DNA of 64,000 bases from Gentiana macrophylla (GCA_026214975.1 CM047808.1:7243262-7307261), one strand, 5' to 3'. Shown: positions 21,005 to 32,379, counted from the first letter of the stretch. Numbers and translations: made by a program. The notes: generated by a model not told the origin, from the letters alone.

Positions 21005-21700
21005 ACTCTGTCCAGTCGCTTCTTTCGCAGGTTATATATATAGTTCCTTCTGATAACTATTTAACATGCAAATTTGGTTGTGAAAAGTTGCGTGTTTGCA
21101 TAGTATTTTTCTAACTTTTTTCCAGTTGAAAATTCATGTGCTGTCAATCACTGCATGCATCCTTCCGTTTATGCTCTGCATAATTAATTTGTAGTCTATT
21201 TACTGCTATATTTTCAGTTCCATTTGATTTTGCTTCACTTTCTACCACTTATGGGTAACGTTATGTTTGGAAAACAGGTCCGTCACTGTGAAGAAAATGA
21301 GGCTGAAGACGACTCTTCCGAAGGATGTGACGACAGTTCAGGCAGTCATCGAATATTTGTCGCATTTAATTTAAATCAGCTCTTGTTTTCTGGAGAAAAT
21401 TTGATAAACTTAACTGTTGCTTCTGTTTTCTTGATTTGCTTTGTTTCTTGATTTTCAATATTATGTTATTGGTTTGCTTGTGTGCTACTTCTCATTTGAT
21501 GACGATTCTCTTTATGTTGTATATGTACTTTTGGTGCTCTGAAAGATTTGTATAATAATGATTCGTACACTTTTCTATTTTCTATCTATGAATTGTTGTG
21601 CTGATCTCTTTATACGTTGTACATGTTCGACATATTGTCTAAATGAATTTGAATTGTCTTGGCTGCATGTGCTGAACTTTGAACTTATTTGCCCTGTATT
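21005..21700 (+). other. 3' flank of NLR-1
   Basis: T-rich sequence with several possible 3'-UTR splice sites (…TTCGCAG|GTTATA at 21032, …TTTTCCAG at 21125, …GGAAAACAG|GTCCG at 21280). A short acidic open stretch at 21278-21345 (VRHCEENEAEDDSSEGCDDS) may be a UTR exon or chance. No separate gene is supported. Confidence 0.4.
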
Positions 21701-21709
21701 TTAATACTT

Positions 21710-22430
21710 AGATATTACTCACTTTTGCACTCACATCTTCAATCTCTTTCCTTATATCCACAAGATCATAAGCAAAACAAACCAGATGAAGTGCTTTGGA
21801 CCCAACACCTGGAGCATCAGATGACCATCTGGAGCATCAGAAGCAGGTGTTACTGAAGCTGCTGGTATAGTATATGAGATGGTAGGACTCGCGGGGGGGG
21901 AGGGGATTTGGTATTAGGATGGAGGGTGGGGTAGGGAAACTCATTTTGAGCCTCCGGATTATTGGGTTTCAACGCTTTCCCCTTTGCTGATTCTCCCGCA
22001 GTAGTGGCTGCGGCGACGACTCTCTTCTTCTTCGGAGCAAGGTCCCAAGGGAAGTGACTGGGAAGCGCTACGTTGTCGTCTTCGCTCTCCCCCATATATA
22101 AGATCAATAAAGGACGCGTCCTCCATAACATCCGGACCCTCATCGCCTGCGATGCCACGAGTGCCTGCCCGATCCTCACTTACGGTCGCATTAGATTGTT
22201 GGCGACTCTTTTTTCGCTTTGGCCTCAACTGAGGTATGACGCTTTCTAAACCAAAGGGATCATCTAATTGCCTTGCGGCCTCTATCTCAGCCAGTTCGTC
22301 TGACAAATCATCTCGGGCAGGCTCACCGGAACTGGGATCATCCTCTCCCCATCATTGGGAGCATAGTCAAAAACCTCTTCATCATTATCGGAACCCCTCC
22401 CCAGGGTGCATTCTCTATCGGACATCCTGA
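21710..22430 (-). pseudogene. Unidentified acidic ORF with frameshifts
   Basis: A minus-strand ATG at 22424 begins MSDRECTLGRGSDNDEEVFD. After a 1-nt shift near 22345 the frame continues through 'LSDELAEIEAARQLDDPFGL', a basic 'RPKRKKSRQQSN' patch and 'MEDASFIDLIYGGE', then shifts again near 22100 to 'FPWDLAPKKKRVVAAATTAG' and a proline-rich tail. Codon bias and GC content are higher than in the flanks, so it looks like a real coding sequence moved here, perhaps gag-like or transposon-borne. I do not recognise the family. At its far end (about 21780-21715) the frame 'DIRKEIEDVSAKVSNI' recalls the end of an NLR CC domain. Confidence 0.45.
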
Positions 22431-22638
22431 AAAACAAGAGGGAAAGGTGGAGTGTAAAACACCTGGGATAATTGAAATTAAACCAGAGGGGATGTTCTCA
22501 CCCGTCTCGACACCTTCCCCTCCTTTCTTCTATCAACAAAAGGAAGTAAAGCACTATGGCAACAGGAGAAAGAAAGCGTTTGGTCACTGAGCTAAATACC
22601 CAGGTGAACCAATCCAAAAACCCCCAACTTTAATATCA

Positions 22639-24415
22639 AGATCACTTTCAAATGACCAAAATGGAAGTAGAGTTATTTTCACAACGCGTATCCATAATGT
22701 TGCTTTACAAGCTAAAGAAGATTGTATCATTCATCACCTACGTTTTCTGTCTGAGGAAGAAAGTTGGGAGTTGTTGCGAAGAAAGGCATTCCGTGCAGAA
22801 GTTTGCCCACCAGATTTTTCAGAGGTCGGGAAGATGATTGCAAAGAACTGCAAAGGCCTCCCTTTGACAATTGTTATAATTGGAGGTCTCCTTGCTAGAA
22901 CTGACAGAAGCCTAAGTTGGTGGAATGAAATTTCTAAAGCAATAGGTTCCTATGTTACTCCGGAAGGCTGTATGGACGTGTTAGAATTAAGTTACCAACG
23001 TTTACCGGAGCATCTGAAACCATGCTTTCTTTATTTTGGGGCATTTGCAGAAGATACGTTAATTCGTGTGGATAAGTTGACACTATTATGGATCGCCGAG
23101 GGATTTGTCCAACATCCCAACAACGAAAACTTAGAAAATGTGGCAAAAGCGTATTTATGTGGTCTAGTTGACAGAAACCTTGTGATTGTTAATGAGAGAA
23201 GTTCTTACGGTGGGATCAAAAGTTGTCGGATTCATGATCTAGTGTATGAATTCTGTCAAGGGAAGGCTCAAGAGTATTTTTTCCAATTAATGGAAGAATA
23301 CTTGGCTCCTGATTCTTCAAGTTCCACTATACATGATTCATATCGTGTTTGCATCCATATGAAAGGGAAGTATCTCAGATATGATGCAGAAATGTGTCCA
23401 AGTATCCACTCTTTGTATAGTCGTAAAAGGGGAATCGACGGTCATTGCTATCCTTATGTTAGCAACTTAAAACTTGTCCAAGTGGTGGATGTTGAAGAGA
23501 TAGAATGGAAAGCATGTTTTATCAGTGATATAGCTTCAATAGTTCATCTAAGATTTTCGGCTACTTCATTTCCATTGACGCTCATAGTTCCATCTTCTAT
23601 ATCCAGTCTCTGGAATGTAGAAATTCTAATTCTTACAGGAGACAAAAGTTTTGACATAACGTTGCCCGAAACTATTTGGAACATGACAAGGCTTAGGCAT
23701 GTGGATGTCGGTCGGTGTTGTATAAGCAGTTTGGGTGTGAAAAATCCTGAAGCATACCCCCAAATGGTTAACTTGGAAAGTTTTTCATCTCCAAATATCT
23801 ACTCAACAAAAGATTTAGAATACCTTCAACAAAGGTTGCCTTTTCTTCGAAAACTGAGCTTCCAGTGTATGATCAAGAATTTTGATTCTATAAGAACGTA
23901 CGCTAAAGTACGTTTGAGTCGGTGAGTCGTTTTCATTTTCTACAACTGGTCTCTCTTAGTAAACTTGAGTCACTGAAGATTTCCTGTGTGGGACCACCAC
24001 AGTGTCATTTACGTTCGTTTGATTTTCCGTCAACTCTTAAGAAACTATCATTATCATACTGCTACCTACCTTGGAGGTATTCACAAGCGATCAGTAAACC
24101 CTGTCTCGAGGTTCTGAAGCTACTATCTAAATCCTCCTTTATTGGGCTTGAATGGGACATGGAAGACACGGAATTCCCAAAGCTTAAGTTTTTGAAACTG
24201 GAGGGATTAAATCTGAGCAATTGGATTGCATGGGACGAGAGTCTTTTCCTAGTTTTTGAAACCTTAATGCAATACCACGATGTTTTGGAGAAATACTTAC
24301 CTTGACAAGGATCGAAGTGTATGCATCACCCAAAGTTGCTACTTCAGTCGTTGAAATACAAGAAGCGCAAAAAGAAATCGGAAATGAGGAAGAGTACTAT
24401 GGCGATTAGGTAATG
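22639..24415 (+). pseudogene. NLR-2: 5'-truncated NLR pseudogene
   Basis: Homology to NLR-3 begins abruptly at 22639, just before RNBS-B ('QNGSRVIFTTR'); CC, P-loop and kinase-2 are missing. It continues with GLPL 'CKGLPLTIVIIGGL', RNBS-D 'HLKPCFLYFGAF', 'LLWIAEGFVQ', the IHD motif 'CRIHDLVYEFC' and LRRs. The first long frame is open to 23925; the LRR then shifts frame near 23905 ('LSKLESLKISCVG…') and again near 24265, after which 'RIEVYASPKVATSVVEIQEA' matches the NLR-3 C-terminus. Truncation coincides with the unidentified ORF upstream. It is clearly closer to NLR-3 than to NLR-1. Confidence 0.85.
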
Positions 24416-25856
24416 AAAACTGAACCATGATGGCCTTCAAATCTCATGCAAGTACTTGCATATCTGTAACTGTAAGTTCTCTTTACGTATATCGATTTGA
24501 TTATATATCCTCCTTGTGAATCAACTGCTACAACTTATTCCCTCTTTTTTGTACTATTATATTTCATTTGCAGGTGAGATAAAGCTTCACTGAAACGTGA
24601 TTGATTTACAAAGTTAACGGTTTTTTTTTTTTGCAGACTGGGGTACGTACATTTTGGCTTCATTCATTGGCTTGATGACAGTTCTAGTATTTGTGGGGAA
24701 CAAAAACCAGCTACTAGCTAAGTGCAGAAAATAAAGAAACTTGAGTGTAGCATAGAATAGATTGCAAAGGTCGACCGATTGAGAATGTACGTTGAGAAGT
24801 TAAGGGGAGGGGAAGGAAGCCCTGAAGACACGAACAAAATGGGTGGATCTGTATTATATGTTTTGTATTTCATGTTGTTATGTAATAAACTAGTGCATGT
24901 GGATTAACTTTGTACAATGTTTTAGTCCGTGCTTTGCCCCGTTCGCCACTCTTTAACATACTTCAATTACATTTCATAGCTCGATCATAATGCAAAACTC
25001 CCACGGAATCAGATGGATTAGCCACTACATTACACAGCTATGATCCTCGGATCCCTAGAGCTCAGGCAAGAGAACTGATAGAGAATGTTTCTGGATATAT
25101 AGGCTATAGTTGACTATGCCTAATGACTCGATCACAGAAAACAGCAACAAAAAGAAAATGTAAGAATTGTAAATAAGAAAATGTTTGGACGTTAATATCT
25201 CAACAGTTAATCGTGTTATGTTAGTACAGTATCAGCAAAAAGAATTAATTGCAAGAAATGTACATCACTAGTTAAGGAGTAGCAAATGGGGCAAAGTACA
25301 ATAATTACTGACTTAAACTCGGTACAACAACTTGATTTTGAAAACCCGAGTTTATTAGTACATAACAGCAGGAAATACAAAACATATGATGATCCACCAT
25401 TTCCTTCCCTTCCTTAACTACTCAACGGCGCTCTCTCAATTTGTTTAATTTTGCACCATTCTGCAAAAGGTCACGACGTACACCATTCTGCAAAAACGTT
25501 AACTTTGTAAATCAGTCACGTTTCAATGAAATTATTAGTACAATAACAGGGAATAAGTTGGTAGCAGTTGATTCACAAGGAGGATAATCAACTCGATGTT
25601 TTTCTTGAGGACATACAGATACAAGATTCCGATATCTGCACGAGTTAATAAACTTTCCCAATATGTACATTTTCACCCTGTCGGAAAAAAGCCCAAAAAT
25701 CTAATAGCAATTATGTGGTGAAAACGGATGCCATAGAAACGAGAAAATATGCATCTATCTACTTGCAATTCAATGGCCAGAGGGGCAGCAGAAATCAAAA
25801 GAGAAATACATTGATGAGAATTTGAAGGCCACGGTTTAGCTTTCGTTACCTGCTGC
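24416..25856. other. Inverted 3' flanks of NLR-2 and the minus-strand NLR
   Basis: The 3' flank of NLR-2 (24462-24650) recurs inverted at about 25479-25640: 'CCTCCTTGTGAATCAACTGC', 'AAACGTGATTGATTTACAAA' and 'GTTAACG…TTTTTGCAGA' appear as reverse complements. The 24,660-25,470 stretch between them carries no gene. The TTTGCAG ends suggest a conserved 3'-UTR intron. Confidence 0.65.
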
Positions 25857-26600
25857 CTAACGGTACACACCAATGTCTGAAACAATAACTTGAAGCTCCT
25901 TGTTTCCCAAGTCTTTTTGCGATTCCTGTATTTCAACAACTGAAGTAGCAGCTCGGGGTGAATCATAAAATTCAATCCTCTTCAAAGTAAGCATATCTCT
26001 AACACAGGGTGGTATATTCAAGCAACCGTACCTTTTCACGATAAGTACCTCTAAGCTAAGAAAAGACTCGCCATACGCGATCCATTCAGCCACGTATAAA
26101 TACTGCAGTTTCAAGAACTTAAGCTTTTGGAAATTCTGTATCATGCCCGACAAAGGCATGATCTAGTAGCTTCAGAACCTCAACACAAGGCATTTTACTG
26201 ATCAATGGTAGATATTTCCAGTCTAGGCTGCAATCTGATAATGTAATAGTTGAAGGAAATTTGAACACAGTTAGATTTATCATAGCGAAAACCTTCAGTG
26301 ACTCGAGTTTACTAAGACTGGAAAAAGCAAGTCGACTTATTGTTCTTCCTTAGAAATAACGAAACATCTCATCCGAATATCCGTAATAATGGAAGCCCAG
26401 TTTTTTAAGGGAAGGTGACCTTTGTAGAAGGTCTTCCAAATCTTTTGTTGAGGAGATATATACATTGTGATGAAAAGCTTTCTAATATAGTAACAATGGG
26501 GGATTACTGCAACTTTGCAGTTCGCTAAGCTGGATGATTCTCTCTGATGTTTCGGGAAGCATTCAATTAACTTGGATTTTAGCAAATTATAAAAACATAA
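25857..26600 (-). pseudogene. NLR-4: minus-strand NLR 3' fragment (LRR)
   Basis: It encodes 'FQKLKFLKLQYLYVAEWIA', 'ESFLSLEVLIVKRY', then 'LTLKRIEFYDSPRAATSVVE', matching the last LRRs and C-terminus of NLR-3. Upstream (26160-26600) only decayed LRR scraps remain, such as the counterpart of 'EVLKLLDHAF'. Its 3' side carries the inverted copy of the NLR-2 3' flank. Confidence 0.75.
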
Positions 26601-26979
26601 ATTCTTAAATTTAGTAAAGCAGCTTCATAATCATAACAAGTAGACAATTTCCTAAGATTGAATGACAAATTGGGGGGTTTCAGAAACACAATCAAATTTT
26701 ATCTAATAAATTGAAATATATAAAAGCAACTACAAAAAGCGAAAGAGGAAAAAGCTATCTGCAATTGACCTGTATTATTGCGAGAAAATATGCAATCCGA
26801 TCCGAATCAAGCATTTATTTATCGAAATGAAAGAACCACCTTATAATGATCTGACGGCGAATAACTGGCTTATTTTTCGGCGAGGAAAAAAAATTGCTCG
26901 ACATCTGTTCGATAACATATTAACCATGCTCGAGTTCGGCTCGATTATGCTCGGAAAAAGATCGAGCACTTTCAAACGT
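26601..26979. other. Non-coding, AT-rich
   Basis: No gene or clear repeat. The first unit of the 134-bp tandem repeat begins at 26980; an inverted 'CTCGAGTTCGGCTCGA' lies at 26930. Confidence 0.4.
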
Positions 26980-27357
26980 GGCTTTTTCCTTGTTCCAGGT
27001 CCAAGTGGCAACTGATGATTCCTCCTCAGTTTTCGATATCATTTCCAACCACGCAAATAATGGGGCAGGGTCCTGAGGCTTTGAGGGAATTTCGGTCACC
27101 ACAAACTTACAGTGGCTTTTTCCTTGTTCCAGGTCCAAGTGGCAACTGATGATTCCTCCTCAGTTTTCGATATCATTTCCAACCACGCAAATAATGGGGC
27201 AGGGTCCTGAGGCTTTGAGGGAATTTCGGTCACCACAAACTTACAGTGGCTTTTTCCTTCTTCCAGGTCCAAGTGGCAACTGATGATTCCTCCTCAGTTT
27301 TCGATATCATTTCCAACCACGCAAATAATGGGGCAGGGTCCTGAGGCTCTGGTCACA
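26980..27357. repeat. 134-bp tandem repeat, about 2.8 copies
   Basis: Units start at 26980, 27114 and 27248 with GGCTTTTTCCTTGTTCCAGG (third copy CTTCTTCC) and run through 'CAAATAATGGGGCAGGGTCC' to 'CACCACAAACTTACAGT'. The copies are nearly identical, so the amplification is recent. The third is cut at about 27357, where Copia gag sequence begins. Confidence 0.9.
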
Positions 27358-27972
27358 AATGAAACGGATCCAACTACTTACAGTGATCCAGGTTTGTGAA
27401 GATGTTCAGCACCAGACATGGAAAGGATGAACATCTCACATGAACGAACCTCTATTCCACCCAAAACTGATGATCCGAAGCTCAAACTTTGGAATGCGGA
27501 AAATAATTTGACAATGGACTGGTTAATCGGATCAATGACCCTAAAAATTAGTGAAGATTTCCTCGTGTACAAAACTGCAAACGAAATATAGCTAGCAGCC
27601 AATGAAGGACAATACTTCCCGAGATATATGAGATTCAAGCACAATTGCAAGATCTCAAGCAAGATGACCTAAATGTCACCATATATTTCAATCTCTTATC
27701 ACAATCACGGCACCAGATTGATGCACTTGAAGAATTTGGTTGGAATTGTAAGGAACATGCAAAACGATACAAAGACATCTCCGAGCATACACGTGCTCAT
27801 CACAAAAAAGGTCAAACTCAACAAGGGTGAGAAGCCGTGGTGCAACGATTGCAAAAAGACCGGGCATACCAAAGAAGTTCGCCGGAAACAACATGCATGG
27901 GTTCCTCCAAAAATCAGGAGGGAATACCCAAAAGTCAACCAAGTTAAAACTTTCCATCAACAGCCAGCCTAA
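27358..27972 (+). pseudogene. Copia gag remnant with zinc knuckle
   Basis: Frame-shifting plus-strand segments read 'LKLWNAENNLTMDWLIGSM' and 'FLVYKTANEI', followed by a gag-middle block and the knuckle 'WCNDCKKTGHTKE' (CX2CX4H, final Cys lost). This is a Copia gag of a family other than those at 9-17 kb and 59-63 kb. Stops at about 27585 and 27660 and a frame change show decay. No LTR was found. Confidence 0.65.
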
Positions 27973-28689
27973 TTGTCTGGGGCCACTCCAGGTAATTTTT
28001 CCCTGTGAGTTTACGAGAGGTGAGCTGCGTGAGCAGAAAGGATGATGAGTTGTGATTAGGTTGGGTTCTATCAGATGGGCAAATTAAAAGGACCGTGCCC
28101 TCTTTCTTTTTATTCCAATCTCGGTTTTTCTAATTCCGGTAATGCTGTGCCGAACAAGGTTTTTCCGATTCCTGTAATGTTTTGACAAAGAATAGAGTGG
28201 AGATCATTGTTGTTGACTCGCCAACAAAGGAGAAATTCGTACAATTCTATCTCAGATTGTCAATCAAGTAAGTTGTTGCTTTTTTACACGTAGTGGATCC
28301 AAAACGTGCAAATTTACACGTGTTACCTGGAAAAAAAAATGTCATGTCTGACACGATCTGAAAAAAAAAAAAACGGGATCTTACAAGGACCTGATTTCTT
28401 ATTTTCTCCATTATTGTTCCGCGGCCCATGTGTATTTGTCATGATTTGTTACAAAACAAAGGCAGATACATATCCCAAAGACATGAAACATCATTCATCC
28501 ATAATACATGATATCATTATTACGAGTTATACAAGCAGATACATATCCAAGTTCTATGGGACTATTTTTGCTGCGAAATACAAATGTGGAATTTTTTTAA
28601 GTTCAAAATACAACACATGATTTCATTCCAAAAAAAAAAATACAACACATGAAGCGTTGTTTATTTTAAAATAAAAAAAATAAAATTCA
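27973..28689. other. Non-coding region
   Basis: No gene is seen. It holds short A-runs (28330-28345 and 28360-28372) and the repeated words 'ACACGTAGTGGATCC' and 'TTTACACGTG'. Nothing further is recognised. Confidence 0.4.
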
Positions 28690-28890
28690 TAAGTGGTATT
28701 GTATTCAGATTACCGCATCTATTCACGATAAGTACCTCCGGGCTAGGAAAAGACACACCAAAAGCAATCCGTTTCAGTCGAATCTAATCGCTTCAGTACG
28801 TTTCAACAAATTTAGCTTTGGGAATTCTGTATCTTCCATCTCCCACCTAAGGCCAACAAACAAAGGAATCATACAGTAGCTTCAAGAACT
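28690..28890 (-). pseudogene. NLR LRR fragment (minus strand)
   Basis: This 200-bp piece matches NLR-3 at about 33346-33500 on the same strand: 'TTCACGATAAGTACCTCC', 'TAGGAAAAGACAC' and 'TTTGGGAATTCTGTATCTTC'. It is too decayed to read as protein. It abuts direct repeat D1. Confidence 0.7.
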
Positions 28891-28893
28891 AAG

Positions 28894-29574
28894 AATCCAT
28901 GTTTCTTCTTGAGAACATACAAATATATATGAAATTCATTCCAACAAAGAAGCTCAGATTTCTTAACATTATCCTCTAAGAACTCTCCCAAGACATGAAT
29001 TTGAGGAGATCGATTTGATAGTTCAATGATCGAGTAAAAAAGCACTATCTATGTGCAATGCAACTCAATAATCAATCAATCTGTAACGCCTCATCCCGAA
29101 AGCCGAGCCCAGTCCACAACCGAAAGGACAGCATGTGGCATGTGCTCATTAAGCTATTATTCTTATAGAACACATCAGTCTACCGACCATAAAATAAGGA
29201 AACCGAAGAGAAAAGAAAGAGAAGCAAAAAAGACTAAGACATGCTCGCTAACAGAAATCTCCAGAATGACACACAGCCAGTAAGAACAAACCCGATTATG
29301 CAGATTCTCAACAACCAAACAAGTATTTCAAAACAGAGATTAACAAAAACACTAGTACGAGAAATATGGCAGAAATGCCTAAGAATTATGAATCTACATT
29401 ATGAAAACAAATCCCAGTTTAGATCCACATTAATTCTACAATAAAAACCAAGAAATTTTGGATACCGGTTCTTGGCATCAAAGCCAAACTCTATAGATAA
29501 AAAAGAATGAGATTTTTCACTTAAGAATTAAGCACAAAGTGATGCTACTTCAATCTCCTCTTCTAGCTCGTCAT
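28894..29574. repeat. Direct repeat D1 (partner at 32304-32870)
   Basis: Starts AATCCATGTTTCTTCTTGAG and ends CTTCTAGCTCGTCAT, nearly identical to D2 apart from a ~130-bp segment (about 29245-29375) found only in D1 and a long (AT)n found only in D2. An internal 'TGTAACGCCTCATCCCGAAA' resembles the reverse complement of a Gypsy LTR end. Together D1 and D2 flank the DPGG ORFs. Confidence 0.85.
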
Positions 29575-29838
29575 TTTCAAAGAAATCTACACCAATTACT
29601 AGCGTTGTGAAAAAATATGAACATGAATGCCCGTCGAACAAGAAACACTGTGTCAAGGCAGTATCACTTACATTCCCAAATTCTGAGAATTGTGAGATTA
29701 AGGAAAAGTCTGTTGATAACTTGATTGAAGCGGAGTTAACTGAGTTGGAAGCCCAGACTGATGTAATGCCTAGTCAGGTGAAGATGGGTGTTTTTGAGGA
29801 CCATAAAGTAGGTAGTGCATTTTCTGCTTTTTAAAGAA

Positions 29839-31377
29839 ATGCTGAAAGTGGTCCCGTATGATGTCGATTTCCTTGTTAACGATACAATAATGCGTAATTT
29901 TGATCCTGGAGGCGTTTCTTGTAGAGAAAACGTGTTTGTTTGTGTGACTCACAAGTGTGAAACAAAGTTGGGGCTTGAAGAAAATTCAATGGCATCTGAT
30001 TTTGTTGCCTCTGCCAACAAAAAGTTGAAGAAAAAAGAGCCTAGCCAACATGCTTTGGATAAAGAGAAGGAAAAAGTTACTTTGGACATATCTATTTTAC
30101 CAGTCGGTGGAACTAAGCAAAAGGCAGCAACACAAGGCGCCCACAGCCTATGTTTGACACGAGTTCATCCAAATGCAGTCGAAGACGAGTTTCGGGTCCA
30201 AGAGAACTATGAGTTTGATACTTGGTCAACTTCCAAACTAGTTGGTAAATTTATTAATGATTCTTGGGCGGAATACGTGTTTGTTGTCTCGAAGATGGAT
30301 GGTGCGAAGCTACTCATGAATTATGATCCTGGTGGAAAGTGGTCCAATAAGCCTAGTGTAGATGGACGGGATCAGTCAGTGGTTGTGAGCAAGGGAGAAC
30401 AAATCTCTTGGTCTTTGCTTGGAGAATTTACTTGTAGTCATGTTGAACCTGCCATGCTTGCCATGTCTTCTAGCTTGAAAGCTGCTCTTGAACTATGTGT
30501 GTGCCTGCAACTTGTTTCGTTGAAGTCAAGTGACTTGGCTCTTTTAGAAGATGTTTCCATCTCAACAAAACCATTTCAATTGCGTTTACTCCGGAAAGGC
30601 ATTGCTGAATCAAGTACTAGAAATTGCAAATCTATTATGCTACAAGAACTTACTGAGCCGCAGAATCAGTCGAAGGCATTTGAATTCAATCTTTCTGTCC
30701 TTAATTTAAATGGGAAGGAGTCTAGTGAACACAATCCAAGAACGGAGGAAGTTGACAGCAAGTTTCGGTTTCAAAGTATGTGTGAATCGTATGACTTCCT
30801 TGACCCGATGTTAAAGAATTGGTCAGCTTCATTGCTATTTGGGAATCTTGTTCATGGAAAATGTGGGTGTGTGACTTATACTTATTCTATCCATAAACTT
30901 GTTACCTTCTTGTTTGATCCGGGTGGAGTCTTATGCCCCATTGGAACGTGGAGAAGCCGTTTGAGGATCGAGATTTCAACGAAAACTGTAATATTTCGAA
31001 TCTTTCTTACTGTCATAAGATTTTGTGATTGGATGTTTGACGTATTCGGTGATGAAACTGCCTGCGTAATTATATTCTCTTTGCGCCGTAATATCATTGT
31101 CCGGGCCTACTATTGTGTGAGGATGTTCAAACAACTAAAGTGGGGTATGAATATTGAAACTACTCATTGGTCGATCCTTAGAAGATGTGAAAGTCTAATT
31201 TGCAGGCAAAACTTAACCACCTGTATGAAAATATTGTCTTCACAGCCTCAAAGATCTATTTTCTTCTATGTCACCATTATAATGGGGAAGAGTCCTTTCA
31301 TGGGTTTTCAGGACTATAAGGGTAGTTGGGAATTTTTGCTTAGGTGGGCAGTGCCAAAATCTTGGGGTATTGCGTGA
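29839..31377 (+). CDS. Unrecognised 512-aa ORF with three DPGG motifs
   Basis: The first ATG of a long open frame is at 29839. The translation carries 'NFDPGGVSC', 'NYDPGGKWS' and 'LFDPGGVLC' at about residues 22, 163 and 360, a lysine-rich segment near 60-80 and scattered serine-rich stretches, and no recognisable catalytic domain. A related short frame precedes it (29607-29834) and another follows (31401-32045). Direct repeats D1 and D2 flank the set, which suggests a mobile element or a duplicated segment. The C-terminal ORF ends near 'TRGRVIPWEGWNDEH', reminiscent of the tail of plant Gypsy polyproteins, but this is weak. Function and family are unknown. Confidence 0.4.
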   Translation: MLKVVPYDVDFLVNDTIMRNFDPGGVSCRENVFVCVTHKCETKLGLEENSMASDFVASANKKLKKKEPSQHALDKEKEKVTLDISILPVGGTKQKAATQGAHSLCLTRVHPNAVEDEFRVQENYEFDTWSTSKLVGKFINDSWAEYVFVVSKMDGAKLLMNYDPGGKWSNKPSVDGRDQSVVVSKGEQISWSLLGEFTCSHVEPAMLAMSSSLKAALELCVCLQLVSLKSSDLALLEDVSISTKPFQLRLLRKGIAESSTRNCKSIMLQELTEPQNQSKAFEFNLSVLNLNGKESSEHNPRTEEVDSKFRFQSMCESYDFLDPMLKNWSASLLFGNLVHGKCGCVTYTYSIHKLVTFLFDPGGVLCPIGTWRSRLRIEISTKTVIFRIFLTVIRFCDWMFDVFGDETACVIIFSLRRNIIVRAYYCVRMFKQLKWGMNIETTHWSILRRCESLICRQNLTTCMKILSSQPQRSIFFYVTIIMGKSPFMGFQDYKGSWEFLLRWAVPKSWGIA

Positions 31378-31400
31378 ACTATTTAGAAGACTAATGAGTA

Positions 31401-32045
31401 ATGAGCATCTTATGGTCTTTTACGGTTATGGTTTCGGTGTTTGGTTTACTTGAGGGAAATAAGACCAAGATTGAAGGCAAACTTAGTGGTTTCATTGCAA
31501 TTGGGAAACAAGAACATGTAGCTGGGAGTATCATGTGTGATGTTGGTATTTTGGCTATAAGGAGTGATGAGCTAGTATCTACTCATAGAGAGTATACTGA
31601 CCTTGGGTGTACATTTATTGTTGATATTAGAACAGAAGTGCATGGAGGACCAAAGTTGACAAGTCATTTCTCTACAACAAGGACTTCCAAGTTATTGGCG
31701 TATTGCCTTGGTATACAATACTCAGAATTCCTGCCTTGGGGAATGAGTCTTCAGATATATTCTCTAATAGGCCGCCAATTCTATATCACTCGAGGACGAG
31801 TTATTCCATGGGAGGGTTGGAATGATGAGCACAACTCCGATACGGAATGGAAGTTCATCTCGGTTGAGCTAAATGCCCTTAGGATCTTATGCAAGATTGG
31901 TCAACTTTTGGAGGCTTTGAAATTGTTCCATAATGTGGTGAACGGACTTGATCCACCAAAGGGATTCAGCAGTGGACTTGGGAATTCCAATGTGTTGGAT
32001 TTGCCATCCGCAATGGACTCGCTCGTGGACAAGCTTTTTGAGTAG
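31401..32045 (+). CDS. Unrecognised ORF following the DPGG ORF
   Basis: A 214-codon frame offset from the previous ORF, probably its continuation after a frameshift. It includes 'CKIGQLLEALKLFHNVV', which superficially recalls a PPR helix pair, and 'PPKGFSSGLGNSNV', then ends with 'AMDSLVDKLFE'. About 120 bp downstream the sequence 'GGGTATATAAACCC' followed by 'CTCTAGGGAGCTTTTGACA' looks like a TATA/R region of an LTR. It is most likely retroelement-derived; no family is assigned. Confidence 0.35.
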   Translation: MSILWSFTVMVSVFGLLEGNKTKIEGKLSGFIAIGKQEHVAGSIMCDVGILAIRSDELVSTHREYTDLGCTFIVDIRTEVHGGPKLTSHFSTTRTSKLLAYCLGIQYSEFLPWGMSLQIYSLIGRQFYITRGRVIPWEGWNDEHNSDTEWKFISVELNALRILCKIGQLLEALKLFHNVVNGLDPPKGFSSGLGNSNVLDLPSAMDSLVDKLFE

Positions 32046-32162
32046 AGGGATGGAGATGATGCAGTGTGGATGCAAGAAAAATCTAAGACGATGGTCATTT
32101 TTGTCTATTTATGTTATTTATGTAATAGAGGGCACTTATGTCTTTTCGTTGTATTAAACATC

Positions 32163-32176
32163 AGGGTATATAAACC
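32163..32176 (+). promoter_or_regulatory. TATA-like sequence before D2
   Basis: GGGTATATAAACCC is a good plant TATA context, in a stretch that resembles the promoter and R region of an LTR. No gene follows it directly. Confidence 0.3.
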
Positions 32177-32303
32177 CAAAACCCCTTCCCCTCTAGGGAG
32201 CTTTTGACATTTTTCAGATTGTATTCATGTTTGCTGAGAGTATCAGCTTATCTATTGATTCAAATTGAAAAGCCTCTACATCATCCTAGCACCCAGAGAA
32301 TCC

Positions 32304-32328
32304 AATCCATGTTTCTTCTTGAGAACAT

Positions 32329-32379
<51 letters not shown>

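Noticed and set aside
31887..32098. Small minus-strand ORFs overlapping the ORF at 31401-32045
   Set aside because: Frame shadows of the plus-strand ORF, with no protein resemblance of their own.
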